Under the pieces are notes generated by a model. That model did not search any database. It was not told where the DNA came from and was given only the letters and a program-made list of their open reading frames with translations. DNA of 22,212 nt from a virus, in IMG/VR virus record IMGVR_UViG_3300035216_000306, positions 1-22,212 of that record; one strand, given 5' to 3'. This document shows positions 1-5,235 of the stretch, piece by piece. The position numbers and the translations under genes were made by a program. Each line of letters starts with the position of its first letter. The first letter of the stretch is position 1.

Positions 1-77
1 GATGCCCACCATACGGCACCAGCACCCTGGACAAGTAGGAATGATACAATCGCAAAAGGAACCTTTAAGTCTTTCAT
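1..77 (-). CDS. Unknown small membrane protein, N-terminal part only
   Basis: The frame opens with ATG at 77-75, two bases after the stop of the neighbouring 81-residue gene, and runs off the left edge. The 25 visible residues begin MKDLKVPFAIVSFLLVQGAG and continue hydrophobic, so they look like a membrane segment or signal anchor. The tight spacing suggests cotranscription and translational coupling with the upstream gene. The family cannot be named from this fragment. Confidence 0.6.
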   Translation of the reverse strand, partial: MKDLKVPFAIVSFLLVQGAGAVWWA

Positions 78-79
78 TA

Positions 80-325
80 TTAGAATGGAAGTCCACCTCC
101 ACCCATGGGAAGAATACCGCCAGTAGCACCGGGGACCTCAGGCATACTAGAATCCATCATGTCAGGAAGGGAATCTGTAATCGCCTCTCCGGCAGCAGCT
201 GCGACTTGAGATTTGATGTTCTCAACAATAGAATCTTTATTGAGATATAGTGCAGTACCACCTCCGACGATACCTGCAGTTCCAACAAAAGAAAGAACTG
301 CTAAAACATTAATTACTTTTTGCAT
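80..325 (-). CDS. Small membrane-anchored unknown protein (81 aa)
   Basis: I do not recognise this protein. Residues about 5-30 form a hydrophobic stretch rich in Val, Gly and Ala, suggesting a membrane anchor or uncleaved signal. A short amphipathic part (about 31-55) follows, and then a Pro/Gly/Met-rich tail ending GGILPMGGGGLPF. The next gene starts two bases after its stop, so the two are probably translated together. An exported or envelope/virion-associated peptide is possible, but nothing in the sequence proves a role. Confidence 0.65.
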   Translation of the reverse strand: MQKVINVLAVLSFVGTAGIVGGGTALYLNKDSIVENIKSQVAAAAGEAITDSLPDMMDSSMPEVPGATGGILPMGGGGLPF

Positions 326-350
326 GATTTTATCAGTGTCATTATACTAT

Positions 351-557
351 CTAGTCATCAACAAAGTATCGGTCCAGAACATCAAGACGTTCCTGTTCTT
401 TCGCAATCAGATCAATTTGGTCTTGAATGGCACTCATAATATCTGGATGCTCACCAATACCAACAGGACTTTTAAAATAAACCTCAATGTTAATCTTAGC
501 TCTTTTAATATTTCCAATAGCACTTGCTTTGAGTGCATCGATCATTTCGTTTCTCAT
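351..557 (-). CDS. Unknown small soluble protein (68 aa)
   Basis: I do not recognise this gene. The product is hydrophilic and probably mostly helical, with a Lys/Ile-rich first half (NIKRAKINIEVYFKSP) and an acidic C-terminal half with heptad-like spacing (IQDQIDLIAKEQERLDVLDRYF), compatible with a short coiled coil. The ATG lies one base after the TAA of the proposed Cys-motif gene. A GAGG-like ribosome binding site falls inside that upstream stop region, which supports this start. No signal peptide or membrane segment is visible. Confidence 0.65.
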   Translation of the reverse strand: MRNEMIDALKASAIGNIKRAKINIEVYFKSPVGIGEHPDIMSAIQDQIDLIAKEQERLDVLDRYFVDD

Positions 558-558
558 T

Positions 559-723
559 TTAGTCCTCAGTAACGTTACAAGTTAATTCGCAGTTTTCACC
601 TTCAAATTCAGAGTTAGGAATGAATACATCCCCTCCACATACGGCACTCCTACACCATCGTGCCGTGAGCCCTTCTGATTTCTCTGAGTGCTTCAAGGTC
701 CATGTTTTTTGTTCCTCCATCAT
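559..723 (-). CDS. Cys-motif small protein (54 aa), start uncertain
   Basis: This open frame is too short for routine gene calling. It begins ATG-ATG-GAG inside the last 74 bases of the nuclease gene and ends with TAA one base before the next ATG. The non-overlapping part (from about residue 22) carries two cysteine pairs, C24-x4-C29 and C45-x3-C49, separated by an acidic segment containing GGDVFIPNSEFEGEN, consistent with metal binding or disulfides. The junction is typical of real genes here, because GAGGAC next to its stop can serve as the following gene's ribosome binding site. The overlapping N-terminal part may be spurious, and a non-ATG start nearer the first Cys is possible. Confidence 0.4.
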   Translation of the reverse strand: MMEEQKTWTLKHSEKSEGLTARWCRSAVCGGDVFIPNSEFEGENCELTCNVTED

Positions 724-1123
724 ATGCATGAGCATAACCTTCAGTAATCATTTGTTCGTTGAGGGACACACTGTCGTCCCCAATGTAAAGCCAACCCAGA
801 AGACGCCCGTATTTGCCAGTGCCACCAACAAGTTCAGTCCTAACAGACAACTCATCATCACCAGCCAACGTGCCTTCGAGTTTTTCTTTGAGCCAGTTGG
901 TTGCTTCGATTCCAAGTGCTTTCTCCTCTAGATTTCTCGTCCTTTTCTCTGGCGTATCAACTCCTGCAACTCTAACTCTTTCTTTCTTGTATAAATCAAA
1001 CCCGAGGTCAATAGTGACATCGATAGTATCGCCATCAAGAACACGATTGATCTCCGTCACTCGGAAGTTGTAACAACTCTTTCTGCTTGGTGGTGTCAGT
1101 GCTCCCATGGGATTCTCTCTCAT
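650..1123 (-). CDS. Staphylococcal-nuclease-like (SNase fold) endonuclease
   Basis: This is a predicted Ca-dependent nuclease of the SNase/thermonuclease family, which cuts DNA or RNA. Counting from this start, the expected active-site residues are all visible: D32 in DGDT (Asp21 of staphylococcal nuclease), then R51, D56 and E59 in RVAGVDTPE (Arg35, Asp40, Glu43), and R107 in KYGRLLG (Arg87). The family core runs from about residue 19 to 150. No clear signal peptide is visible, so it may act in the cytoplasm, for example in breaking down host nucleic acid (inference). The start could be M1 or M6. Either way it overlaps the upstream small membrane gene by 74-89 bp, which is unusually long for this window. 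Confidence 0.85.
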   Translation of the reverse strand: MRENPMGALTPPSRKSCYNFRVTEINRVLDGDTIDVTIDLGFDLYKKERVRVAGVDTPEKRTRNLEEKALGIEATNWLKEKLEGTLAGDDELSVRTELVGGTGKYGRLLGWLYIGDDSVSLNEQMITEGYAHAYDGGTKNMDLEALREIRRAHGTMV

Positions 1124-1241
1124 CTATTCCTAGTATGTATATGATAGTATAAACTGCCATAGCCACAACAATGATTACCATAATAATCACTGACCATACA
1201 GGATCATTTGGATTATCAAGTGGTCTTAATAATAAATTCAT
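1035..1241 (-). CDS. Small single-helix membrane protein (68 aa)
   Basis: The N-terminus MNLLLRPLDNPNDPVWSVII leads into a strongly hydrophobic segment (about residues 15-38, rich in Ile, Val and Met), followed by a polar tail. It therefore looks like a one-pass inner-membrane peptide. The ATG overlaps the TGA of the preceding gene (ATGA), a typical coupled start. The last 30 or so residues lie in the nuclease gene in another frame, so the C-terminal tail may be little constrained. Function unknown. Confidence 0.6.
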   Translation of the reverse strand: MNLLLRPLDNPNDPVWSVIIMVIIVVAMAVYTIIYILGIDERESHGSTDTTKQKELLQLPSDGDQSCS

Positions 1242-1399
1242 GGGTTCCTCGGGTCAATCCCTAAGTCTTTTAAATATTCTATCCACCAATCTTGGTCTTT
1301 GATGTATCTCCAGTTGGGAATAGGTTTCCCTTGCTCCACAACATAGTGTTGATATAAAACATCATCGATAGTCTGTGCGATCTGTAAATTCCTCTTCAT
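1238..1399 (-). CDS. Unknown small protein rich in aromatics (53 aa)
   Basis: The C-terminal part (PIPNWRYIKDQDWWIEYLKD) is Trp/Tyr-rich, polar and clearly protein-like. It ends in TGA overlapping the next gene's ATG. I chose the ATG at 1399. The frame stays open further upstream to 1534, but that extension lies inside a membrane-protein gene in another frame and reads like noise. The overlap with the upstream gene is 38 bp. No strong ribosome binding site is seen, so a start at 1417 or 1423 is possible. Function unknown. Confidence 0.55.
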   Translation of the reverse strand: MKRNLQIAQTIDDVLYQHYVVEQGKPIPNWRYIKDQDWWIEYLKDLGIDPRNP

Positions 1400-1568
1400 C
1401 CTCGTCAACGTCTGCATATGCATTGTCCACGTATGGTCCTCGTTTTCTAAAGGGTTCTTTTCCGACATAATTTTTTTCGTCGTTAACAGCAGATACCCAT
1501 ACAGCAAGTTTGAGAATGATAAAGATAATAACAAGTGGTGACAATGACAATATTAGAGCTAGTTTCAT
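1362..1568 (-). CDS. Small membrane protein with acidic tail (68 aa)
   Basis: The start at 1568 is supported by AAGGGGGA six bases upstream and by overlap with the previous gene's TGA. The first 30 residues are hydrophobic (MKLALILSLSPLVIIFIILK), forming one membrane helix. A basic/aromatic stretch follows (FRKRGPYVDN), then a very acidic segment (DVDEDEEEF). It is a one-pass membrane protein of unknown role. A longer frame starting at 1598 exists but lacks a comparable ribosome binding site. Confidence 0.65.
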   Translation of the reverse strand: MKLALILSLSPLVIIFIILKLAVWVSAVNDEKNYVGKEPFRKRGPYVDNAYADVDEDEEEFTDRTDYR

Positions 1569-1726
1569 ATTCCGTCCCCCTTCCAAAACTCTTCCCAATC
1601 ATATTGTGAGTGTGTAACATCCACCCAACCAGGTTCACAATTGTGTTCTGAATTATCAATTAAGTTTTCAAGAAAGATTTCAGATACCCTACTCTGCAAT
1701 GATCGATATAAATCCTTAGTGTTCAT
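1565..1726 (-). CDS. Unknown small soluble protein (53 aa)
   Basis: The frame begins MNTKDLYRSLQSRVSEIFLE and ends WEEFWKGDGI. The first half is predicted helical, and the second half has many Trp, Asp and Glu residues plus one Cys. Its TGA overlaps the ATG of the next gene, and its start overlaps the end of the upstream gene by 11 bp. The encoded protein fits the coupled tiny-gene pattern on both sides. No known motif recognised. Confidence 0.6.
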   Translation of the reverse strand: MNTKDLYRSLQSRVSEIFLENLIDNSEHNCEPGWVDVTHSQYDWEEFWKGDGI

Positions 1727-1871
1727 AGTGTTTCTTAGTGAATGGTTCCCAATGTTGCCAGTCGTACTTATGTACAGCCCACATACCTAACACCGGCACA
1801 TATACTAAAAACAAGCATAATCCACCGAGTGTTATAGGATTATTTAACAACCACGCTGAAAAATGAATCAC
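1716..1871 (-). CDS. Tiny membrane protein, GTG start (51 aa)
   Basis: This frame starts with GTG at 1871. The GTG overlaps the TGA of the preceding gene and has a GGGGGGA run as ribosome binding site about six bases upstream. Residues about 6-32 are hydrophobic (a single membrane helix containing LGGLCLFLVYVPVLGMW). A polar, His/Lys/Trp-rich tail follows (HKYDWQHWEPFTKKHYEH). No function can be assigned. Confidence 0.6.
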   Translation of the reverse strand: MIHFSAWLLNNPITLGGLCLFLVYVPVLGMWAVHKYDWQHWEPFTKKHYEH

Positions 1872-2077
1872 AAATTTCCCCCCCAGGCATCCCACCTGTC
1901 TTTAAAGTAAAAATTAATTGATACTAAAGTTCCATCCGGTGTCTCTTCATTAGACTCTGACCACTTATGGCAGAATTCATGGATATCTTTTGAAGCATTA
2001 ACTGCATTTGTTCCATACATTCTAGAAAAAGCACTCATGGAAAAATTATAACGTAATTTAATCCTTTCAGAATTCAT
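1868..2077 (-). CDS. Unknown soluble protein (69 aa)
   Basis: This is a hydrophilic protein with mixed charge and many aromatics (NFYFKDRWDAWGGNL at the end), with no membrane helix and no motif I recognise. It starts immediately after the TAA of the upstream 47-residue gene (TAAATG) and ends in the stop that overlaps the next gene's GTG. An internal start at residue 14 (MSAFSRMYGT) is an alternative. Confidence 0.6.
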   Translation of the reverse strand: MNSERIKLRYNFSMSAFSRMYGTNAVNASKDIHEFCHKWSESNEETPDGTLVSINFYFKDRWDAWGGNL

Positions 2078-2221
2078 TTATTTTAAAACCTTATGTGCTG
2101 TACCATGACCATCATACTTATTACTTTCATAATAAAAATTTTCACCTCTATAAAATCCAAAGATTACAGTAAGGAACACGAATGGGATTGGTACCCATAT
2201 TAAAACGTCTGATAAAATCAT
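2078..2221 (-). CDS. Tiny membrane protein (47 aa)
   Basis: The ATG at 2221 has an AAAGG element about ten bases upstream. The product opens MILSDVLIWVPIPFVFLTVI, a membrane helix, followed by the polar tail YRGENFYYESNKYDGHGTAH. Its TAA directly abuts the next ATG. It belongs to the run of one-helix peptides in this region. Function unknown. Confidence 0.6.
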   Translation of the reverse strand: MILSDVLIWVPIPFVFLTVIFGFYRGENFYYESNKYDGHGTAHKVLK

Positions 2222-2234
2222 CTGAAGAATACCT

Positions 2235-2432
2235 TTACTTTATACTTAAATCTAACCAATCTGCCAATGGCGGAATGATCCCAAGCAATCTGAGTAGACC
2301 CTCAGAAAATAAAGCGAGAACAACCCACCCGACAGAGAAACTGATAATAGAAGCGTTGCGATTATGTCGTCGAATAGCATCATCAATCATCTCCTGACAT
2401 TGTTCTTTGGTTATGTAATTCTTACTCGACAT
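2235..2432 (-). CDS. Small membrane protein next to plastocyanin (65 aa)
   Basis: The product has a polar helical N-terminus (YITKEQCQEMIDDAIRRHN), a hydrophobic segment at about residues 28-55, and a short amphipathic end. Its start overlaps the 3' end of petE by 11 bp, so it is probably coexpressed with plastocyanin. The ITKEQ-x4-I-x2-A pattern also occurs near the C-terminus of the two-helix protein at 3390-3836, which may be chance or a shared helical motif. No function assigned. Confidence 0.65.
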   Translation of the reverse strand: MSSKNYITKEQCQEMIDDAIRRHNRNASIISFSVGWVVLALFSEGLLRLLGIIPPLADWLDLSIK

Positions 2433-2745
2433 GAACTACGCCAGTCATACCTGCACTCTGATGGGGACCACAAAAAAAGTTATAGTCTCCTACGTCAGCA
2501 AATACAACGTCCTGTGTCTCTCCAGGAGCAAACAACAATGCTTCTCTCGAAAGATCGGGGCGAGCTTCTACAATGATATTATGAGGAGGTAGTGATTCAT
2601 TCATGAAATGAACTGTGTCACCCGCAGAGATTGTGATCTCATTCGGTGAAAATTCTAGGTTGCCATTAGCACCCATTGTTACATCTACTGCCCACACTGG
2701 AGCAGCAAGAAAAAGTGTAGCGATTAGTGCAAAAAGAAATTTCAT
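2422..2745 (-). CDS. petE: Plastocyanin (blue copper electron carrier)
   Basis: Plastocyanin carries electrons from cytochrome b6f to photosystem I in the thylakoid lumen. The 107-residue precursor has a signal peptide (about residues 1-19, ending APVWA), so the mature part can be exported to the lumen. The type-1 copper ligands are all present with the usual spacing: H55, C92, H95 and M100 in FFCGPHQSAGM. The mature length (about 88) is slightly short for the family but complete. It is a host-type auxiliary metabolic gene and pairs functionally with the ferredoxin at 4596-4886. A 65-residue membrane-protein gene overlaps its 3' end. Confidence 0.95.
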   Translation of the reverse strand: MKFLFALIATLFLAAPVWAVDVTMGANGNLEFSPNEITISAGDTVHFMNESLPPHNIIVEARPDLSREALLFAPGETQDVVFADVGDYNFFCGPHQSAGMTGVVHVE

Positions 2746-2769
2746 ATTAATTACGCAACTACACTATCT

Positions 2770-2775
2770 ATTATA
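2770..2775 (-). promoter_or_regulatory. Possible -10 box upstream of petE
   Basis: A perfect TATAAT lies 25 bases upstream of the petE start codon in an AT-rich 73-base gap. Unlike the other promoters here, no TTGAC-like -35 lies 16-18 bases further up. It may be a weak or activator-dependent promoter, or chance. Confidence 0.3.
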
Positions 2776-2818
2776 GTAGTATATTCTTATTGTGGTAGTT
2801 TGTTAGTGAGTCCTAACC

Positions 2819-3385
2819 TTAACAATCGTTAAACACACTACCAATTTCTGATCCCATTGTTGATCCAATTTGACCTCCAAGAAGAGATACCCATCCAGCA
2901 GCTAACCACCCAACATAAGGGATACCAATTACAGCAGGAACACCAACACCAGCAGCAATACTAGTTCCCGCCATCGCACCTTGTGACCGTGCTCCAGCGT
3001 CCGCCACGATACACTCTATGTCTTTTGCAGACTTTCCCTCGCCACCTAATGTGGCACCTCCTAAATTCCTAGTACCATCCATAGTAAATTGATCTTTACG
3101 CCACTCACGGCGACTCTCAGTACCACCTCCAAAGAATCCTTTCTTATTTTTATCTGAGGATAATGATCTTTGAGATTCTAGAATTGCAGGATCGTTTGCT
3201 TTATATTCTATACTATAACCTTCTTTACCTGCTTCAATTTTATATGAAGAATAATTACCCCTAGGGAAATTAATAACTGGTGCTTCTGGTACTTTAGTTG
3301 CTTTAATGATGTGCCCCAGAACACCGATATGAGCTATAGCAACAACACCACCAACTCCCAATGCAGTCCATTTAAAGAAGTTCAT
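2819..3385 (-). CDS. Membrane protein with Gly-rich C-terminal region (188 aa)
   Basis: I do not recognise a family with certainty. Residues about 5-28 form an N-terminal membrane anchor. The middle (about 40-125) is polar and charged. The last 60 residues are Gly/Ala-rich and hydrophobic with repeated small-xxx-small spacing (AAGVGVPAVIGIPYVGWLAAG, then GGQIGSTMGSEIG), like glycine-zipper segments that pack in membranes. Two cysteines flank this zone. It starts five bases after the upstream two-helix protein ends, so the two likely form one unit. A role in the virion or in membrane remodelling is only a guess. Confidence 0.7.
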   Translation of the reverse strand: MNFFKWTALGVGGVVAIAHIGVLGHIIKATKVPEAPVINFPRGNYSSYKIEAGKEGYSIEYKANDPAILESQRSLSSDKNKKGFFGGGTESRREWRKDQFTMDGTRNLGGATLGGEGKSAKDIECIVADAGARSQGAMAGTSIAAGVGVPAVIGIPYVGWLAAGWVSLLGGQIGSTMGSEIGSVFNDC

Positions 3386-3389
3386 AAGT

Positions 3390-3836
3390 TTACACGGTAG
3401 GTTTTACAGGTGGTTCACTATCCTTTGTAGTGAACTGAATTGGAGCTTGTTCCACACGAATAGTTTGAGCAGGTGCTATCTGTGCTGCCTTCTCAATCAA
3501 TCTCTCCATCTGTTCTTTGGTGATTCCACCACCATTAGAAGATCCATTACCATTGCCGTTAGCACCTTTCTTTGCTGCTTGAACACCAAAAGTAGCCAAA
3601 ACCCCAGTAAACACACTGGCAATAAAAGTTGGATCTAGTTTTTGTTCGGGAATACCAAGTACTGGTGGTAATTGAATATACGCCAACGTGAGTATTCCGC
3701 CGCTCCAAACAAGGATGCCAAGCCTAACAAAAGTAGACAGAATATCAAGCTGTTCTTCTTTGTCACTTGCTGCCTCCTTCATCTTTCCAAGAATACTTTT
3801 CTTTTTCTCGATGGGAGATACTTTCTTCTCTTCCAT
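3390..3836 (-). CDS. Two-helix membrane protein, holin-like layout (148 aa)
   Basis: From ATG at 3836 the protein has a very basic N-terminus (KKVSPIEKKKSILGKMKEAA), a membrane helix at about residues 36-58 (LGILVWSGGILTLAYI), and a second hydrophobic stretch at about 66-86. An Asn/Gly/Ser linker and a polar helical C-terminus follow. This layout resembles small holins but is not diagnostic. The frame is open from a GTG at 3857. However, a late-promoter-like AATAAATA lies just upstream and a hairpin covers the GTG, so the later ATG is preferred. It is next to the 188-residue membrane protein. Confidence 0.7.
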   Translation of the reverse strand: MEEKKVSPIEKKKSILGKMKEAASDKEEQLDILSTFVRLGILVWSGGILTLAYIQLPPVLGIPEQKLDPTFIASVFTGVLATFGVQAAKKGANGNGNGSSNGGGITKEQMERLIEKAAQIAPAQTIRVEQAPIQFTTKDSEPPVKPTV

Positions 3837-3844
3837 ATGAAGTG

Positions 3845-3868
3845 CTGGTGTGGGCACCAGTATTTATT
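3845..3868 (-). promoter_or_regulatory. Late-type promoter and leader hairpin
   Basis: AATAAATA (3868-3861) differs by one base from the T4-type late box TATAAATA. Immediately downstream, CTGGTG and CACCAG form a six-base-pair stem with a four-base loop (3860-3845), before the ATG at 3836. The hairpin would sit at or near the 5' end of a transcript from this box. A run of eight T lies just upstream of the box. Confidence 0.45.
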
Positions 3869-3885
3869 GCAAAAAAAAGAGACTA

Positions 3886-4032
3886 TTAAGCCCCTGTTCC
3901 TTGATATACTGGTGTCATAAGACCACCGTCTGGTGGTCCGTTGTCATCATCTTCAGTTTCAATCAAAAGTAACATAAAAAAGAACGGTGCTAATAAAAAA
4001 ATAGTTGTCTGTGCCCATTCCATATTCATCAT
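3886..4032 (-). CDS. Small membrane protein with acidic tail (48 aa)
   Basis: I chose the ATG at 4032, which overlaps the TGA of the 21-residue peptide; ATGs at 4029 and 4023 are alternatives. The product has one membrane helix (TIFLLAPFFFMLLLI), then an acidic stretch (ETEDDDNG) and a Pro/Gly-rich end (PPDGGLMTPVYQGTGA). The much longer open frame starting at 4137 lies over hli in another frame and is rejected. It is the last gene of the hli operon. Function unknown. Confidence 0.6.
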   Translation of the reverse strand: MMNMEWAQTTIFLLAPFFFMLLLIETEDDDNGPPDGGLMTPVYQGTGA

Positions 4033-4094
4033 GATTTTCTGACTGCTGCTCCAATTGGAACTAGCAACAGCAGTGCTGCTACTAAAAAACCCAT
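4029..4094 (-). CDS. 21-residue membrane peptide coupled to hli
   Basis: This tiny frame starts with ATG overlapping the TGA of hli and stops with TGA overlapping the next gene's ATG. The peptide MGFLVAALLLLVPIGAAVRKS is one hydrophobic helix with a basic C-terminus, in size and layout like the one-helix small subunits of photosystems or cytochrome b6f. I could not match it to a named subunit such as PetM, PetN, PsbX or PsbT. Evidence that it is real: exact coupling on both sides and the membrane-peptide character. It could still be chance in a GCA/CTG-rich gap. Confidence 0.5.
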   Translation of the reverse strand: MGFLVAALLLLVPIGAAVRKS

Positions 4095-4201
4095 CAAAAA
4101 ATACCGGGGATGATTTGGCCTGTGGTTGCGTATGCACCCATAGCGGCTACGACACCAATCATGGCAGCCCAGCCATTAATTCTTTCTGCTCTTTCGTTCA
4201 T
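4094..4201 (-). CDS. hli: High-light-inducible protein, minimal form (35 aa)
   Basis: Hli proteins are one-helix relatives of chlorophyll a/b-binding proteins that bind pigment and protect photosystem II in the thylakoid membrane. This copy has the signature ERINGWAAMIG (E-x-x-N-G-x-x-A-M-I-G) at residues 6-16, followed by the rest of the helix and a short PGIF end. At 35 residues it is barely longer than the pigment-binding helix. AAGGAG seven bases upstream gives a strong ribosome binding site. It starts inside the upstream 76-residue gene and is coupled to two tiny membrane genes downstream. This is the second hli in the window. Confidence 0.88.
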   Translation of the reverse strand: MNERAERINGWAAMIGVVAAMGAYATTGQIIPGIF

Positions 4202-4406
4202 TAGTTTTCTCCTTAAATCCTTTTTGTTTGGTTTCTTTGTCTAATACTTCTATATGTGATAGAAGTTGTTTACTTTGGAACCAGATTGCTCTAACCTGTT
4301 CATAGTCATCGAGGATGTGTGTCCTACCTGTTTTGGTATGAACCTTATACTTGTGTCGATCATATGGAAGATCTGAAGTTCTTTCAAACCAATCTGGTAA
4401 ACTCAT
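4176..4406 (-). CDS. Unknown basic protein (76 aa)
   Basis: This is a soluble, strongly charged protein opening MSLPDWFERTSDLPYDRHKY. Its middle region appears to contain beta strands followed by a helix (THILDDYEQVRAIWFQSKQL), and its tail is Lys/Arg-rich (KEKTNERKSRKN). The start overlaps the previous gene (ATGA). The last 26 bases overlap hli, and its tail contains the AAGGAG that serves hli. No catalytic motif recognised. Confidence 0.68.
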   Translation of the reverse strand: MSLPDWFERTSDLPYDRHKYKVHTKTGRTHILDDYEQVRAIWFQSKQLLSHIEVLDKETKQKGFKEKTNERKSRKN

Positions 4407-4549
4407 TTTTCAATTTGTGTTTTGTTAATAATAAAGACCTTCTCACCGTCGTGAGTGAAAACTAATTCATCACCATTGTCCCAACATAACTCTTCGAAAA
4501 GGGCATTTAGTTTTTCCATGTCCTCATAGAGTTGGTTGGGGTTAGACAT
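4403..4549 (-). CDS. Unknown small acidic protein (48 aa)
   Basis: The frame starts MSNPNQLYEDMEKLNALFEE and ends with strand-like FIINKTQIEK. It is probably a helix followed by a beta hairpin. It follows a good promoter (4599-4571), has a GGA element before the ATG, and its TGA overlaps the next gene. It is the first gene of the operon that carries the short hli. Function unknown. Confidence 0.65.
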   Translation of the reverse strand: MSNPNQLYEDMEKLNALFEELCWDNGDELVFTHDGEKVFIINKTQIEK

Positions 4550-4570
4550 TATTCCATCCGGGCTACTTGT

Positions 4571-4599
4571 ATTGTAGTTATAAGAATTTGATCTGTCAA
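4571..4599 (-). promoter_or_regulatory. Sigma70-type promoter for the short-hli operon
   Basis: TTGACA (4599-4594) and TACAAT (4576-4571) are separated by exactly 17 bases. The -35 box contains the TGA stop codon of petF, so the promoter overlaps the gene end. It would drive the 48-residue gene, the 76-residue gene, hli, the 21-residue peptide and the last membrane gene. Confidence 0.75.
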
Positions 4600-4886
4600 T
4601 ACAGATTTTCTTCTTGTTCCGTCAGGAGTGTCACATCTGATGTTGCATAAGCTACACAGGTCAATACAAATCCTTCTTCAATTTGATCATCATCAAGAAA
4701 GGATTGATCACTTTGGTCCACTGTACCTGATTCAATCTTAGTAGCACATGATGAACATGCACCAGCTCTACAAGAATAAGGAAGATCAATCCCAGCCTCT
4801 TCAGCTGCGTCTAAAATGTATTGATCAGATTCAACTTGAATTGTCTCTTCACCATCAGGTGTCTTAAGTATAACGGTGTAGGCCAT
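4596..4886 (-). CDS. petF: Plant-type [2Fe-2S] ferredoxin
   Basis: Ferredoxin accepts electrons from photosystem I and passes them to soluble reductases. The 96-residue protein has the full family length, and the cluster cysteines C39, C44, C47 (in [10 protein letters not shown]) and C77 (in LTC) are in standard positions. It begins [12 protein letters not shown], as in cyanobacterial PetF. In the phage it could feed ferredoxin-dependent enzymes or divert electrons from host NADPH formation (inference). It has its own promoter with a 36-base leader after the -10 box, and its stop codon lies inside the promoter of the next operon. Confidence 0.95.
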   Translation of the reverse strand: MAYTVILKTPDGEETIQVESDQYILDAAEEAGIDLPYSCRAGACSSCATKIESGTVDQSDQSFLDDDQIEEGFVLTCVAYATSDVTLLTEQEENLY

Positions 4887-4911
4887 AGTTATTTTTTATG
4901 TTTGACAATAT

Positions 4912-4950
4912 AATTTATATCATTGTAACCAATGATGTACCAATTGTCAA
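4912..4950 (-). promoter_or_regulatory. Promoter for petF, with a late-like box
   Basis: TTGACA (4950-4945) and TACAAT (4927-4922) have a 17-base spacer. Three bases downstream of the -10, TATAAATT (4919-4912) differs by one base from the T4 late box, so both early-type and late-type transcription of petF is conceivable. The early-type call is stronger than the late-type call. Confidence 0.7.
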
Positions 4951-4956
4951 GAAATG

Positions 4957-5175
4957 TTAGAATCCGAAGACTCCAAAGAAAAATACACTACCACTGACAC
5001 TATAAGAGATAACAGCAGCAACAAATCCAAGCATAGCAGTCCGTCCATTTAGTTTTTCTGCTTTCTCTGCGTATGTCTCAAAACCATAACGTTGTGCGTC
5101 TGTATCAGAAATATACATTTGTGGTTCTGTAGCGAACATGTTTGTGCGCCCACCATCTTCAGTTGTTACAGTCAC
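4957..5175 (-). CDS. hli: High-light-inducible protein (72 aa)
   Basis: This is an Hli/Scp family photoprotective protein. The C-terminal half has the signature EKLNGRTAMLGFVAAVISY (E-x-x-N-G-R-x-A-M-x-G) followed by a hydrophobic end. The N-terminal half (about 35 residues) is a polar extension containing DTDAQRYGFETYAEKAE. I use the GTG at 5175 because GGAG lies eight bases upstream and a promoter lies just before; an internal ATG at residue 13 is possible. It is monocistronic by layout, with its own promoter, and is followed by the petF promoter. Confidence 0.9.
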   Translation of the reverse strand: MTVTTEDGGRTNMFATEPQMYISDTDAQRYGFETYAEKAEKLNGRTAMLGFVAAVISYSVSGSVFFFGVFGF

Positions 5176-5202
5176 GATACACTCCGTAATGTTTCTTTAC
5201 AT

Positions 5203-5231
5203 ACTATATAGGAAATATAAAGTTTTGTCAA
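5203..5231 (-). promoter_or_regulatory. Sigma70-type promoter for the longer hli
   Basis: TTGACA (5231-5226) and TATAGT (5208-5203) have an exact 17-base spacer. The promoter lies in the 60-base gap between the 67-residue membrane gene and hli, leaving a short leader with a GGAG ribosome binding site. Confidence 0.75.
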
Positions 5232-5235
5232 GTTA

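Noticed and set aside
341-346. TATAAT upstream of the 81-residue gene as a promoter
   Set aside because: No -35 resembling TTGAC lies 15-19 bases upstream, and the neighbouring genes look cotranscribed.
1238-1534. The full 98-codon version of the aromatic small gene
   Set aside because: Its first 45 codons lie inside a membrane gene with a better ribosome binding site and a more protein-like frame, so the shorter form was kept.
3886-4137. An 83-codon frame over hli and the 21-residue peptide
   Set aside because: It crosses the true hli in another frame with a Ser-rich implausible N-terminus. Only the part from 4032 is retained.
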